DNA of 47,070 bases from Puniceicoccaceae bacterium. GTDB taxonomy: Bacteria > Verrucomicrobiota > Verrucomicrobiia > Opitutales > Opitutaceae. Positions 17,666 to 25,188 of the stretch are shown piece by piece; position 1 is the first letter of the stretch; every line of letters begins with the position of its first letter. The DNA is taken from the NCBI GenBank assembly GCA_007695295.1, contig REEB01000113.1, forward strand, positions 1 through 47,070, written 5' to 3'. The position numbers were made by a program, and so were the translations under genes. The notes under the pieces are model-generated. The model did no database searches. It saw nothing but the letters and a program-made list of their open reading frames with translations, and was not told where the DNA came from.

Positions 17666-18691
17666 TCAGCTTTCAGCGTTTCGGCTCTCAATCCCCCTCC
17701 CCGGCCGCCCGAAAACATGGTGTTGCACCCCCTCCGCCACCTCCGCGCAGGCACGGAGAAAAGACTTGCGGTCGGGCCAGCGGCGCCCGCCCGGCGGGGG
17801 CGGCATCCTCCCCGTCGTCCCACGCTTCCGCCCCTGCATCGTCGGCAGGGGAAAACTCCAATACTCCCAGTCGTAGTCAACGGGCAGCCGCTCCAGCACC
17901 CCCGTGCAGGTATCCCCGAAACGCTCCAGGAGGGCCGGGTGCAGTTCCACAAAAACCCACGGCCGGTGTCGTCCGAGCAGCCCCGCGGCCCCGTCAAGCA
18001 CCCGGCCTTCATACCCCTGGCAATCGATTTTCACCAGTGCCACCTTTTGCTCCGGATCAATCACGTCGTCCAGGCGCACCACCGGCACCGGCATCACCCG
18101 CCGCCCCGAACGGGTCAGGCGCACCTGCCTCCGCTCCGTCTCCGCGACCAGATCACGGATCCGCACCGGCGGCCCCACCTCCCCCTCTTCAGGCAACACT
18201 TCGCCATTGATCCCCAGCCGGAAGAGGACTTCCCCCGACTCCGCTCCGACCGCTTCCTGCCGCGGTTCCACCAAGTCGAGTCCGTTGTGCCGCACGGTGT
18301 CGTGGAGCAGGTCATACAAAACCGGATGAGGCTCAAAGGCCACTTGGGGCCGACCCGTTGCCTGGTGAAAAAACAGCGTGTAAGCTCCCAGGCTCGCCCC
18401 CACATCCACCAGAGCGCCCGCGGGCAGCTCCGCCAGGGATGGCTCCACCACCGCAAACTCCGGGTTCAACCGCCGCGCCCCCAGCGCCAGCACCCCCGCG
18501 GCCTGCCGGCCCCAGCCCGCCGGGTGGATCAACTCTCCGCCCAAGTAGGGCAGGGCCAGCCGTCCCCCGGAGCCGTTCAGCAAACGCACCAGGGCCGCAT
18601 AGCGCCGCCCCAGCGGCAAAATCCGGTGCAGGGACCGCAGCAGTGCCGCGCCTTTCACCCGCCGGAAGGGTCTTGCTCCGTTTGCCGTCAT
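17666..18691 (-). CDS. FkbM family SAM-dependent methyltransferase
   Basis: The 341-residue protein contains the SAM-binding motif GALVDVGASLGAYTLFF (near residues 91-107), the acidic VAFEPHPVLYDLL motif after it, and LVKIDCQGYEGRVLDGA near 220, the conserved FkbM hallmark (KID.EG.E...L.G). FkbM-type enzymes O-methylate sugars or polyketides. Next to Kdo kinase and a glycosyltransferase, methylation of a surface sugar is the likeliest role, by inference. The C-terminal tail (RKRGTTGRMPPPPGGRRW) is basic and probably disordered. It follows holA after 10 bases. Confidence 0.82.
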   Translation of the reverse strand: MTANGARPFRRVKGAALLRSLHRILPLGRRYAALVRLLNGSGGRLALPYLGGELIHPAGWGRQAAGVLALGARRLNPEFAVVEPSLAELPAGALVDVGASLGAYTLFFHQATGRPQVAFEPHPVLYDLLHDTVRHNGLDLVEPRQEAVGAESGEVLFRLGINGEVLPEEGEVGPPVRIRDLVAETERRQVRLTRSGRRVMPVPVVRLDDVIDPEQKVALVKIDCQGYEGRVLDGAAGLLGRHRPWVFVELHPALLERFGDTCTGVLERLPVDYDWEYWSFPLPTMQGRKRGTTGRMPPPPGGRRWPDRKSFLRACAEVAEGVQHHVFGRPGRGIESRNAES

Positions 18692-18701
18692 GAAAAATCG
18701 A

Positions 18702-19820
18702 CTACGAGGTCGCCTCCGAACCGAGGCAGCGCAGAATGAGTCCGCGGATCACGCTTTCCGCTTCATCAGCCCGTCCCAGGATTTCCTCGAAGGCGTCCAC
18801 CATGGCCTGCTGGTGCTCAATCAGGGTGCGCAGGCGGGGCAGTTCGCCCTCCCCCGCGAGCCGCCGCAGGTACCATGGGCTCTGGCTGAAAAGGTGATGG
18901 CTCGATTTGTCCTCGCGCGGATCGAAGAAGCTTCCGAAACGCTCCGCCGCCTTGGCCAGGGAGGGCTCCAGCGACCGCCCCGGTCCACCCGGAAGGGCCC
19001 CGGCGTCCATCAGGGCCCTGAGCTGGATCCTCAGGCGGTTGCGATTCTGCAGGCTGGTCAAGAGGGGCCGCACGTCGTGCCCGGCGAAAAAGTGGCGCCG
19101 CACCGCATCCAAGGCCCAGGCCACGTTGCCCGAGAAAAAAGCCTCCGTCGCCTCGAAAAAATCGCCCTGCCCAAACGCCGGCACCAGCGCAAGCACTTCC
19201 TCCTCCTCCACCGGGCCGTCCTTCCCGTCGCGGTGGGAGGCAAGCTTGTCCAGCTCCAAGACCATTAGGCGGGTGTTGCCCTGGGTCAGCCCCGCCAGAC
19301 GCTCCAGAGCCCCCGGGGTCAGCCGTATTCCGAGCGCGGCGCACTCTTCCTTCACCACCTCCGCCCAGGCCGGCGGCTGACCCCGCTTCGTCTCGCCTTC
19401 GAGATGAAAATCGCTGTGCTTCTCGCACCACTTGGGAAACGACCGCCGCCGGTCCACCGGGTTGGCTGTGATCACCACCCCCACCTCCTCCGGGTTCAGT
19501 CCGGCGAGGATTTCCTGCAAAGCTTCCACCTGCTTCAGTGTCCCCTCGGCCCGGCCCAGCACGGTGTCGGCCAGAAAGGTCACGCCTTTCAGCCACAGAA
19601 CCCGCCGGCCGCCGAAGAGCCCCATCGTCTGTACCGCGCTTCTAAAGCGGTTCACCACTGCTTCCACGTCCGCCACCGTCAGGGCGTCGGCCTCGAGGAT
19701 CTCTTTCGAAAAATCGTCCTCCACCGTCGCCGCCAAGGCGACATAGGCCTCCGCGCCCCGGCGCGCCACCAGGTAGTCGTCGGGTCCGCAGATGTAGGTG
19801 AAGAGGGGCTTGCCGGCCAT
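18702..19820 (-). CDS. holA: DNA polymerase III delta subunit
   Basis: The delta subunit opens the sliding clamp within the clamp loader. The 372-residue protein begins MAGKPLFTYICGPDDYLVAR, the usual HolA start in place of the Walker A motif. It contains GLFGGRRVLWLKGVTFL near 70, GLTQGNTRLMVLELDKLASH (helical delta signature) near 185, and a C-terminal collar domain with LLTSLQNRNRLRIQLRAL. Length is in the normal 330-380 range. ATG at 19820 fits the family; an upstream frame extends into kdkA and is rejected. It lies eight bases after kdkA. The placement among polysaccharide genes probably reflects simple co-transcription. Confidence 0.88.
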   Translation of the reverse strand: MAGKPLFTYICGPDDYLVARRGAEAYVALAATVEDDFSKEILEADALTVADVEAVVNRFRSAVQTMGLFGGRRVLWLKGVTFLADTVLGRAEGTLKQVEALQEILAGLNPEEVGVVITANPVDRRRSFPKWCEKHSDFHLEGETKRGQPPAWAEVVKEECAALGIRLTPGALERLAGLTQGNTRLMVLELDKLASHRDGKDGPVEEEEVLALVPAFGQGDFFEATEAFFSGNVAWALDAVRRHFFAGHDVRPLLTSLQNRNRLRIQLRALMDAGALPGGPGRSLEPSLAKAAERFGSFFDPREDKSSHHLFSQSPWYLRRLAGEGELPRLRTLIEHQQAMVDAFEEILGRADEAESVIRGLILRCLGSEATS

Positions 19821-19828
19821 GAAACGGT

Positions 19829-20602
19829 TTACTTTGGTTCCACTGGCCGCGGCGCGCAAGTCCCGCCCGCCGCCGGCGGCTCCCCGGGCCACCCCAGAGC
19901 CGCCCGGTAGGCCGCTGCCAGCAGCGCCCGCTCCTCCGGGCCGGCCTGAAACCCCGGCCGCCGCGACGCCAGCCGCTTGAGCGAATGACAGAGCCGGCCC
20001 AGCGCCCGCGCCGCCCGCACTGGCGGCACGTCCGCCACCCCGCGGTCGAAGTCGATCAGGTAAACCGCCTCCCCGGCCCCGAGCAGCACGTTGTGTGCGT
20101 TCAGGTCCGCATGAAAATACCGCGCCCTTGTAAAGCGCGCCAAGGCCGCTCCGATCCGCTCCCAGTCTTCCGCCGCCAACGGCGCCCGGCTCAGACGCGC
20201 CGCCAATGTCTCCACATTTGGGATACGTTCGATGAGAATGTCCTGACGGTAGAGCAGACCGCGTCGCCGCACCCCCGCCGCCAGGGGGCGCGGCACCGGC
20301 AGTCCCTCCGCCCGCATCCGGGCCAGCAGCCGCCACTCCCGGAAAGCCCGAGTCCGCTCCAGACCGGCCCAAAAGTACAGATCCTGCGAAATGAACTCCA
20401 CCAGGCCGCCCCGGCGGTAGTGCCGCAGCACGCAGGAGCGCCCCGCAGCCTCCAGGATCCGGATCCGCCCCCGGCCGCCCTCGACGTTCTCAGCCTTGCC
20501 CGCACGCAGCCCCCGGAAAAAATCCGCCCCCGGCCGCTCCATTGCTTCAGGATCCCACAGGATCGACTCCCCGCCCGCAAAGGTCTCCACCCGCCCGATC
20601 AC
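19829..20602 (-). CDS. kdkA: 3-deoxy-D-manno-octulosonic acid (Kdo) kinase
   Basis: KdkA phosphorylates Kdo in the LPS inner core using ATP. The 257-residue protein has the kinase-like catalytic loop RYFHADLNAHNVLLG (residues 161-175: His164, Asp166, Asn171) and the metal-binding DFD at 184-186 (YLIDFDRG). CVLRHYRRGGLVEF (57-70) fits the family N-lobe. Its ATG overlaps the glycosyltransferase stop by four bases. A general LPS (WaaP-like) kinase is the alternative. Its presence implies an LPS outer membrane. A GTAT/ATAC dyad with one change lies at 20208. Confidence 0.85.
   Translation of the reverse strand: MIGRVETFAGGESILWDPEAMERPGADFFRGLRAGKAENVEGGRGRIRILEAAGRSCVLRHYRRGGLVEFISQDLYFWAGLERTRAFREWRLLARMRAEGLPVPRPLAAGVRRRGLLYRQDILIERIPNVETLAARLSRAPLAAEDWERIGAALARFTRARYFHADLNAHNVLLGAGEAVYLIDFDRGVADVPPVRAARALGRLCHSLKRLASRRPGFQAGPEERALLAAAYRAALGWPGEPPAAGGTCAPRPVEPK
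20208..20226. repeat. GTATY-N9-RATAC dyad, one-mismatch copy (20208)
   Basis: It reads GTCTCCACATTTGGGATAC: left half GTCT instead of GTAT, right half exact. It is inside kdkA, where the coding strand uses CCA, AAT, ACA and TTG close together. Confidence 0.35.
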
Positions 20603-21357
20603 AGGTGCTCAGCCAGCCAAGGCGCCGGCCGCATCGGCCGGTACCACTTCGCACCCACCCCCGCCAGCGCCTCCTCCGGCTTCGGCCGGCCGTGGAACAC
20701 CACCACCTTCGCCCCCGGCGGCGGACGCGGCACTTGCCACAGCGACACCGGAAACCACGGCACACAGTCATACTTGTAGCTCACACACCACCCTTTCGGC
20801 CAGTACCGCAGTTCCCCGCGCAGGCGCATGCAATCCGAGAGCAACTCCTGTTCATTGCGGTAGCGGCGCCGCAGCTCCTCCAGCCCCAGCTCCCGCAGCC
20901 GGTCATACACCCCGTAGTCTTTGCCCGCCACGTAGTGAAAGACGGAGGTGTTGCCGGTGAAGCTGTTCCTGACATAGATCCACTTGAAATCCTTCATCAC
21001 GTGGAAGTCCCCGGGCTGCTTGAAAAACGCCTCCAGCGTGCCCGTCAAAACCACGTCGAGATCAAGGTAAAGCGTCGGCCCCCGGATCGCCTTCAGCTCC
21101 GGACTGAAGAGGGTCAGCTTCCGCCAGCCGCGGTTGTACACGTTGTTGCCGATCACCGGCAGGTCCGGGATGGGAAGGACCGTGATCGCCTCGTCGATCC
21201 CGGCCCCGTCATCGGTCACGCAATAAAACCGCACCGGCCCGGGCAGGGCGCCGCTGACGGCCCGGAACAAGCGGTTTACATCGGCGGCGGGAAACTTGTC
21301 CCCCCACTTCATGCAGACCACTTGGTAGGAGGCGCTTTCCGGTTTCGATAGGCTCAT
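20599..21357 (-). CDS. glycosyltransferase-like protein with DxD motif
   Basis: The 252-residue protein begins MSLSKPESASYQVVCMKWGD. LYLDLDVVLTG (97-106) holds the DxD metal/nucleotide-sugar motif (Asp99, Asp101). GWRKLTLFSPELK before it and VVVFHGRPKPEEAL near the C-terminus (a GT8/GT32-like HGxxKP block) support a retaining, GT-A-fold glycosyltransferase. Acceptor and sugar are unknown. It is translationally coupled to kdkA by a 4-base overlap, suggesting action on LPS core or O-chain. ATG at 21357 is preferred; the frame stays open for 61 more codons upstream, but that part is Trp/Gly-rich and unlike a normal N-terminus. The 246 bases up to the SDR stop hold no other feature I can support. 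Confidence 0.75.
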   Translation of the reverse strand: MSLSKPESASYQVVCMKWGDKFPAADVNRLFRAVSGALPGPVRFYCVTDDGAGIDEAITVLPIPDLPVIGNNVYNRGWRKLTLFSPELKAIRGPTLYLDLDVVLTGTLEAFFKQPGDFHVMKDFKWIYVRNSFTGNTSVFHYVAGKDYGVYDRLRELGLEELRRRYRNEQELLSDCMRLRGELRYWPKGWCVSYKYDCVPWFPVSLWQVPRPPPGAKVVVFHGRPKPEEALAGVGAKWYRPMRPAPWLAEHL

Positions 21358-21603
21358 GACAACGGGCACAAGGGCGGATTCGTGAAGTCCGCCATCCTGC
21401 GGCCCACCCTGCTCCAACGCAAACCGGATTTCCCGGCCACCCCAGCAGAACCACCCCTCCCAGGCCTCCACATGGCCGCAGAAACAAGCTGCCCCCCGGG
21501 CCATGCCCAAACCGCAGCTTCCGTCGACAGTCCACCGCAATCTTTACCCACCACACCCGTCTTTCTCTTCAAGCGCAACCGATTCCGACAAGCGGGATCC
21601 CGG

Positions 21604-22365
21604 CTACCGCATTCCCCGATGCTGGGCGCCGTCCACGGAAATGCACTCACCGTTGATCCAGCCGGAACGGGGCGAAGCGAGGAACACCGCCACATCGGCC
21701 ACCTCCTCCGGCGTACCCATCCGCCCTGCCGGGATACCGCCGCGGACCGCTTCGTAAAAATCCGGCTGATGCTGCTTGGCCTGATCCCAGACGCCCCCCG
21801 CAAACTCGATCGAACCCGGCGCGATGGCGTTGACTCGGATGCCCTTCGACCCCAGCAGGACCGCCAGCTTTTTGGCGTAAGCGATCAGGCCGGCCTTCAT
21901 CGCGCTGTAGCTGTAATCCGCCATCGGAAAAGCCTCCAGGCCAGAGATGGAAGCGATGAAAAGGATCGAACCGCCGCCGGTCGCCTCCATCCAGGGCACA
22001 ACCTGATCCACCGCCCTCACCGCTCCCATCATGTCCACCCTGAAACTTGCCTCCCAATCTTTCCGTTCCGGACCGAGGGCAAGGGCGGACGCATTGTGAA
22101 CCAGGACATCCAGACCGCCCAGCTTTTCCCGGGATTGATGGAGGAAGGCCTCCAAAGCCGCTTCATCCGCCAGGTCACACTGCCCGGCATGGACGGTGCG
22201 ACCATGGCGCCTGAGCTCCTCCTCGATCGCCCGCAAGGGCCCTTCGCCGCGGGCGCAGACCGCGACCCCGGCCCCCTCGGCAGCCAGCCCAAGGGCAATC
22301 GCACGCCCGATGCCACGACTCCCTCCCATCACCACGCACTTCCTGTTCTCAAGACTTAGGTTCAT
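21604..22365 (-). CDS. SDR family oxidoreductase
   Basis: This is a classical short-chain dehydrogenase of 253 residues. The NAD(P)-binding motif GGSRGIG sits at residues 14-20 (Gly-Gly-Ser instead of the usual Thr-Gly), NAS at 91-93, the catalytic serine in FIASISG near 139, and YSAMK with Tyr153 and Lys157. IRVNAIAPGSIEF near 176 is the conserved PG segment. It resembles 3-oxoacyl-ACP reductase-like enzymes (FabG type), but the substrate is not readable. AAGGA five bases before ATG at 22365 supports the start over a longer in-frame option. Confidence 0.85.
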   Translation of the reverse strand: MNLSLENRKCVVMGGSRGIGRAIALGLAAEGAGVAVCARGEGPLRAIEEELRRHGRTVHAGQCDLADEAALEAFLHQSREKLGGLDVLVHNASALALGPERKDWEASFRVDMMGAVRAVDQVVPWMEATGGGSILFIASISGLEAFPMADYSYSAMKAGLIAYAKKLAVLLGSKGIRVNAIAPGSIEFAGGVWDQAKQHQPDFYEAVRGGIPAGRMGTPEEVADVAVFLASPRSGWINGECISVDGAQHRGMR

Positions 22366-22478
22366 TGCATCCTTCTTGGTTTGGGGTTGTTTCCGGACGA
22401 ACCGCCGGGAAGTCATTGATGATAATAACCCGGCCAGTGGGATCAAGTCATTGGAACCGGACCCCGGGTTTCGCTCGA

Positions 22479-22745
22479 TCATCCCGACCCCGGCTTCGTG
22501 CGACCCGGGCCAAAGTACTTCTCACTCCGGTAGCGCAGCCAGACCCGCAGCACTTGGGGGATCTGCTCCCTTTGTGCAGGGGTCAGGCTCTCATAGAGCG
22601 CGAGCGCCTTCTCCCGCTCACCGCGGCAGGCGCGGTTGTTGTGCGCATCCCAAAAACCACGCGCCAGCCGGATCCGCCGGCAGGTCTCTTTGACCAGCTC
22701 CGCCTCCGTCGGGGGTCGGTTGCGCTGTTTCTTTTTAGCCGGCAT
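22479..22745 (-). CDS. small basic protein, function unknown
   Basis: The 88 residues begin MPAKKKQRNRPPTEAELVKE and are charged and predicted helical, with ALYESLTPAQREQIPQVLRV and a C-terminal YRSEKYFGPGRTK. There is no signal peptide or membrane segment. I do not recognise the family. It lies 14 bases after the FAD-oxidase stop, so it is likely co-transcribed; 113 bases separate it from the SDR gene downstream. Confidence 0.65.
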   Translation of the reverse strand: MPAKKKQRNRPPTEAELVKETCRRIRLARGFWDAHNNRACRGEREKALALYESLTPAQREQIPQVLRVWLRYRSEKYFGPGRTKPGSG

Positions 22746-22759
22746 GACCGTCTCCGCCT

Positions 22760-24241
22760 TCAGGCGTGGTCCCAGGGCAGCCGCTCGCGCACCGGCCGGC
22801 GTTCCCAGACCGGTAACGGGTCGAAGAGTTTGCCGGGATTGAGAATGCCGTTCGGGTCGAGCGCCCGCTTCACCGCCCGCATCGCCCCGATCTCCGCCTC
22901 CGAGCGTGCCAGCCGCAGAAACGGCGTCTTGGCCAGGCCGATGCCGTGCTCGCCCGAGATCGCCCCTCCCAACGCGGCCACTTTTTTCATCAGCCGGAAG
23001 ACCGCCTTCTCCGCCCGGGCGCACTCCGCCGGATTGTCGCGGTGATACATGATGTTGACATGGAAGTTGCCGTCGGCGGCGTGGCCGAAGGTTGCGATCG
23101 GCAGCCGGGAGGACTTCCGCAGTGTCTCAAGAAAGGCCGCCAGGGTTTCGTAATGGTGCATGGGGACGACGATGTCTTCGTTCAGCTTGGCATCCCCGAG
23201 GGCAAACATCGCCCCCGAGCAGCCGCGCCGCACGCTCCAAAGCACCTCCGCCTCGGCCGGATCGGCCGCTTCGCGACAGGCCATCGCCTCCGCCGCCAGC
23301 CAAGGCCGTACCACCGCCAGTTGGGCTTCCACCTCCGCCGCAGATCCTTCCACTTCCACCAGCATCAACGGTCTGCCCGGCTTCTCCGCAAACAGCCGCT
23401 TGCCGCTCGCCCGCTCCGCACACCGCACGGAATAACGGTCCAGAAACTCCAGAATCGAGGGGAGGATCCGCCGCCCCAAAAGACGCCGGACCGCCCCCAG
23501 CGCCGCCGCTTCATCCGCGAACGCACCCACCAGGGTCGCACGCCGCTCGGGCCGCGGGATCAGCCGCAGCGTCGCCTCCGTAACCACCCCGAGCATGCCT
23601 TCGCTCCCAATCCAGAGGTCGCGCAGGTTGAAGCCACAGGCGTACTTTTTCACGTCCGCACCCCACTGCACGCGCTCCCCGGTGGGCAGGAACCCGCGCA
23701 GGGCCAAGACATAGTCCCGCGTCACTCCGTAGCGCCCGCCGCGCATCCCACCCGCGTTGCAGGCGATCGTCCCCCCGATGGTGCAGTATTTTTTCGAAGA
23801 CGGGTCGGGCGGATAATACCAGCCCGCCTCGGCCGCAGCCTCCTGCACCGCCTCCACCGTCGCCCCCGCCTGCGCCCGGGCCAGCCCCATCTCCGCATCG
23901 ATGATAATCTTCTTCCAGGCGGATAAATCCAGTATCCATCCTCCAAATACAGGTGCAGCCGAACCGGTCAGCGAGGAGCCCGCCCCGCGCACCGTCACCG
24001 GCACCCGGTGGCGGTTGGCCAGCTCGAGCACGGCGGCGATGTCCGCCTCCGTGCGGGGACGGACCACCGCACCGGGCTGGAATGCCAGTTTCATCCCGTC
24101 GAAGGAAGCCCGGTAGCGCTCCGCTTGGGAAAGCCGCACTTTGGTGCCGAGACGTTCCTGCAGCAGGCGCGTCGCCTTCCGGATGCGGGCGACGGGAAAG
24201 GCTTCGTTCGCAATGGGGTTCAGGTTTTCGGTTTCAACCAT
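22760..24241 (-). CDS. FAD-linked oxidase (GlcD/D-lactate dehydrogenase type)
   Basis: This 493-residue flavoprotein probably oxidises a 2-hydroxyacid such as glycolate or D-lactate. The N-terminal PCMH-type FAD domain has VTVRGAGSSLTGSAAP near residue 80, GGTIACNAGGMRGGRYGVTR near 145 and GSEGMLGVVTEATLRL near 205. The C-terminal domain has GHAADGNFHVNIMY near 395 and ISGEHGIGLAKTPFL near 440, with DPNGILNPGKLFDP at the end, all diagnostic of the GlcD/Dld group. No glcE or glcF is next to it, so a single-subunit enzyme is plausible. ATG at 24241 lies 22 bases inside the preceding transporter gene. It contains one exact GTAT/ATAC dyad. Confidence 0.88.
   Translation of the reverse strand: MVETENLNPIANEAFPVARIRKATRLLQERLGTKVRLSQAERYRASFDGMKLAFQPGAVVRPRTEADIAAVLELANRHRVPVTVRGAGSSLTGSAAPVFGGWILDLSAWKKIIIDAEMGLARAQAGATVEAVQEAAAEAGWYYPPDPSSKKYCTIGGTIACNAGGMRGGRYGVTRDYVLALRGFLPTGERVQWGADVKKYACGFNLRDLWIGSEGMLGVVTEATLRLIPRPERRATLVGAFADEAAALGAVRRLLGRRILPSILEFLDRYSVRCAERASGKRLFAEKPGRPLMLVEVEGSAAEVEAQLAVVRPWLAAEAMACREAADPAEAEVLWSVRRGCSGAMFALGDAKLNEDIVVPMHHYETLAAFLETLRKSSRLPIATFGHAADGNFHVNIMYHRDNPAECARAEKAVFRLMKKVAALGGAISGEHGIGLAKTPFLRLARSEAEIGAMRAVKRALDPNGILNPGKLFDPLPVWERRPVRERLPWDHA
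23932..23950. repeat. GTATY-N9-RATAC dyad, exact copy (23932)
   Basis: It reads GTATCCATCCTCCAAATAC inside the FAD-oxidase gene. On the coding strand it gives GTA, TTT, GGA, GGA, TGG, ATA, an island of rarely used codons. Confidence 0.6.
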
Positions 24242-25188
24242 GAGAGCAGCATGCCTCCGAGAAAGAGCTGGATGGGATGGTACAGCATCAGCGGCAGCAA
24301 GACGAGCGCCAGCGCCGGGTGCGAGGCAAAGACCAGGTTCGCCATGGGAACGCCCGCGGCCAGGGTCTTCTGGGGACCGCAGAACAACAGCACCATCCGA
24401 TCCTCCCGGGGAAAACCGATCCGTCGCCCGATGAGGGCTGCCCCACCGGTGGCGACTGCAAACAACCCAAGCGCCAGCAGGCCCGCCCACACCATCACAC
24501 CCGCATCCAAGACCCGCCACACACCCCCGTGGGCCGCGTTGGCAAAAGCCCCGTACACCAGAAAGAGAATCAAGGCACTGCCGCCGTTGGCCAGCAGTTT
24601 GCCCGCACGCTCCGCCCAAGCCCGCACCCACGGCCTCACCACCTGTCCGCACAATAAGGGCACCAGAATGAGCAGGGCCACCTCACCCATCACTGGGGCA
24701 AGACCCCGCTCGGCCGCGGCACCGAACCCCCGCCCCGCCAGCCAGAGCGGCGTGAGCACCACGCCCGCGAAATTGGCCAGGGTGCTGTTGAAGATCGCCG
24801 CGGCTGAGTTACCGCCGGCCAGGGCGGTGTAGACCGCCGAGGAGGCCACGGTGGTGGGGAGAACCGCCAAAAAGAAAAAGCCCACCGCCAGATCCGGCCC
24901 GACCAATGGAGCCAGCCAGCCTTCCACCAGCAGCCAAGCCGCCGGAAACAGCCCGAAAATGAACAACTGCACCAAGAGATGCAGCCTCCACTTCAGTATT
25001 CCTTTTATCAATACATCCGTGGAAAGCTGCAGGCCTTGAAGGAAAAAAATCACCACCACCGCGGCCGGCCCAGTCCACTCCAGCCGCAGGGTCCCGCCCC
25101 GCCGACCGCCCTCCGGCCAGAGCCAAGCCAGCACCACCGCCGCCAAAAGGCCGATCAGAAACCAGTTTTTGCGTGTCCAGGTTCTCAT
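24220..25188 (-). CDS. bile acid:sodium symporter (SBF-like) family transporter
   Basis: The 322 residues are nearly all hydrophobic, with about nine or ten transmembrane helices starting at residue 8 (NWFLIGLLAAVVLAWLWP). VIFFLQGLQLSTDVL near 47, LAVLPTTVASSAVYTALAGGN near 105 and LLFCGPQKTLAAGVPMANLV near 273 are typical of the SBF-like (YfeH/SLC10A7) branch. The transported substrate is unknown. The stop lies 22 bases inside the FAD-oxidase gene and the start overlaps the lnt stop by four bases, so all are one transcript; a hydroxyacid could link transporter and oxidase, but this is speculation. Confidence 0.86.
   Translation of the reverse strand: MRTWTRKNWFLIGLLAAVVLAWLWPEGGRRGGTLRLEWTGPAAVVVIFFLQGLQLSTDVLIKGILKWRLHLLVQLFIFGLFPAAWLLVEGWLAPLVGPDLAVGFFFLAVLPTTVASSAVYTALAGGNSAAAIFNSTLANFAGVVLTPLWLAGRGFGAAAERGLAPVMGEVALLILVPLLCGQVVRPWVRAWAERAGKLLANGGSALILFLVYGAFANAAHGGVWRVLDAGVMVWAGLLALGLFAVATGGAALIGRRIGFPREDRMVLLFCGPQKTLAAGVPMANLVFASHPALALVLLPLMLYHPIQLFLGGMLLSWLKPKT
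24996..25014. repeat. GTATY-N9-RATAC dyad, exact copy (24996)
   Basis: It reads GTATTCCTTTTATCAATAC inside the SBF-like transporter gene. The coding-strand codons are GTA, TTG, ATA, AAA, GGA, ATA, the most striking rare-codon island in the window. Confidence 0.65.

Noticed and set aside
18702-20372. A 556-codon version of holA extending into kdkA
   Set aside because: The family start is MAGKPLF at 19820; the extra part reads antisensically poor Gly/Ala-rich sequence in the wrong frame of kdkA.
21358-21540. An N-terminal extension of the glycosyltransferase
   Set aside because: The frame stays open, but the sequence is Trp/Gly-rich and unlike a signal or domain; ATG at 21357 is the more natural start.
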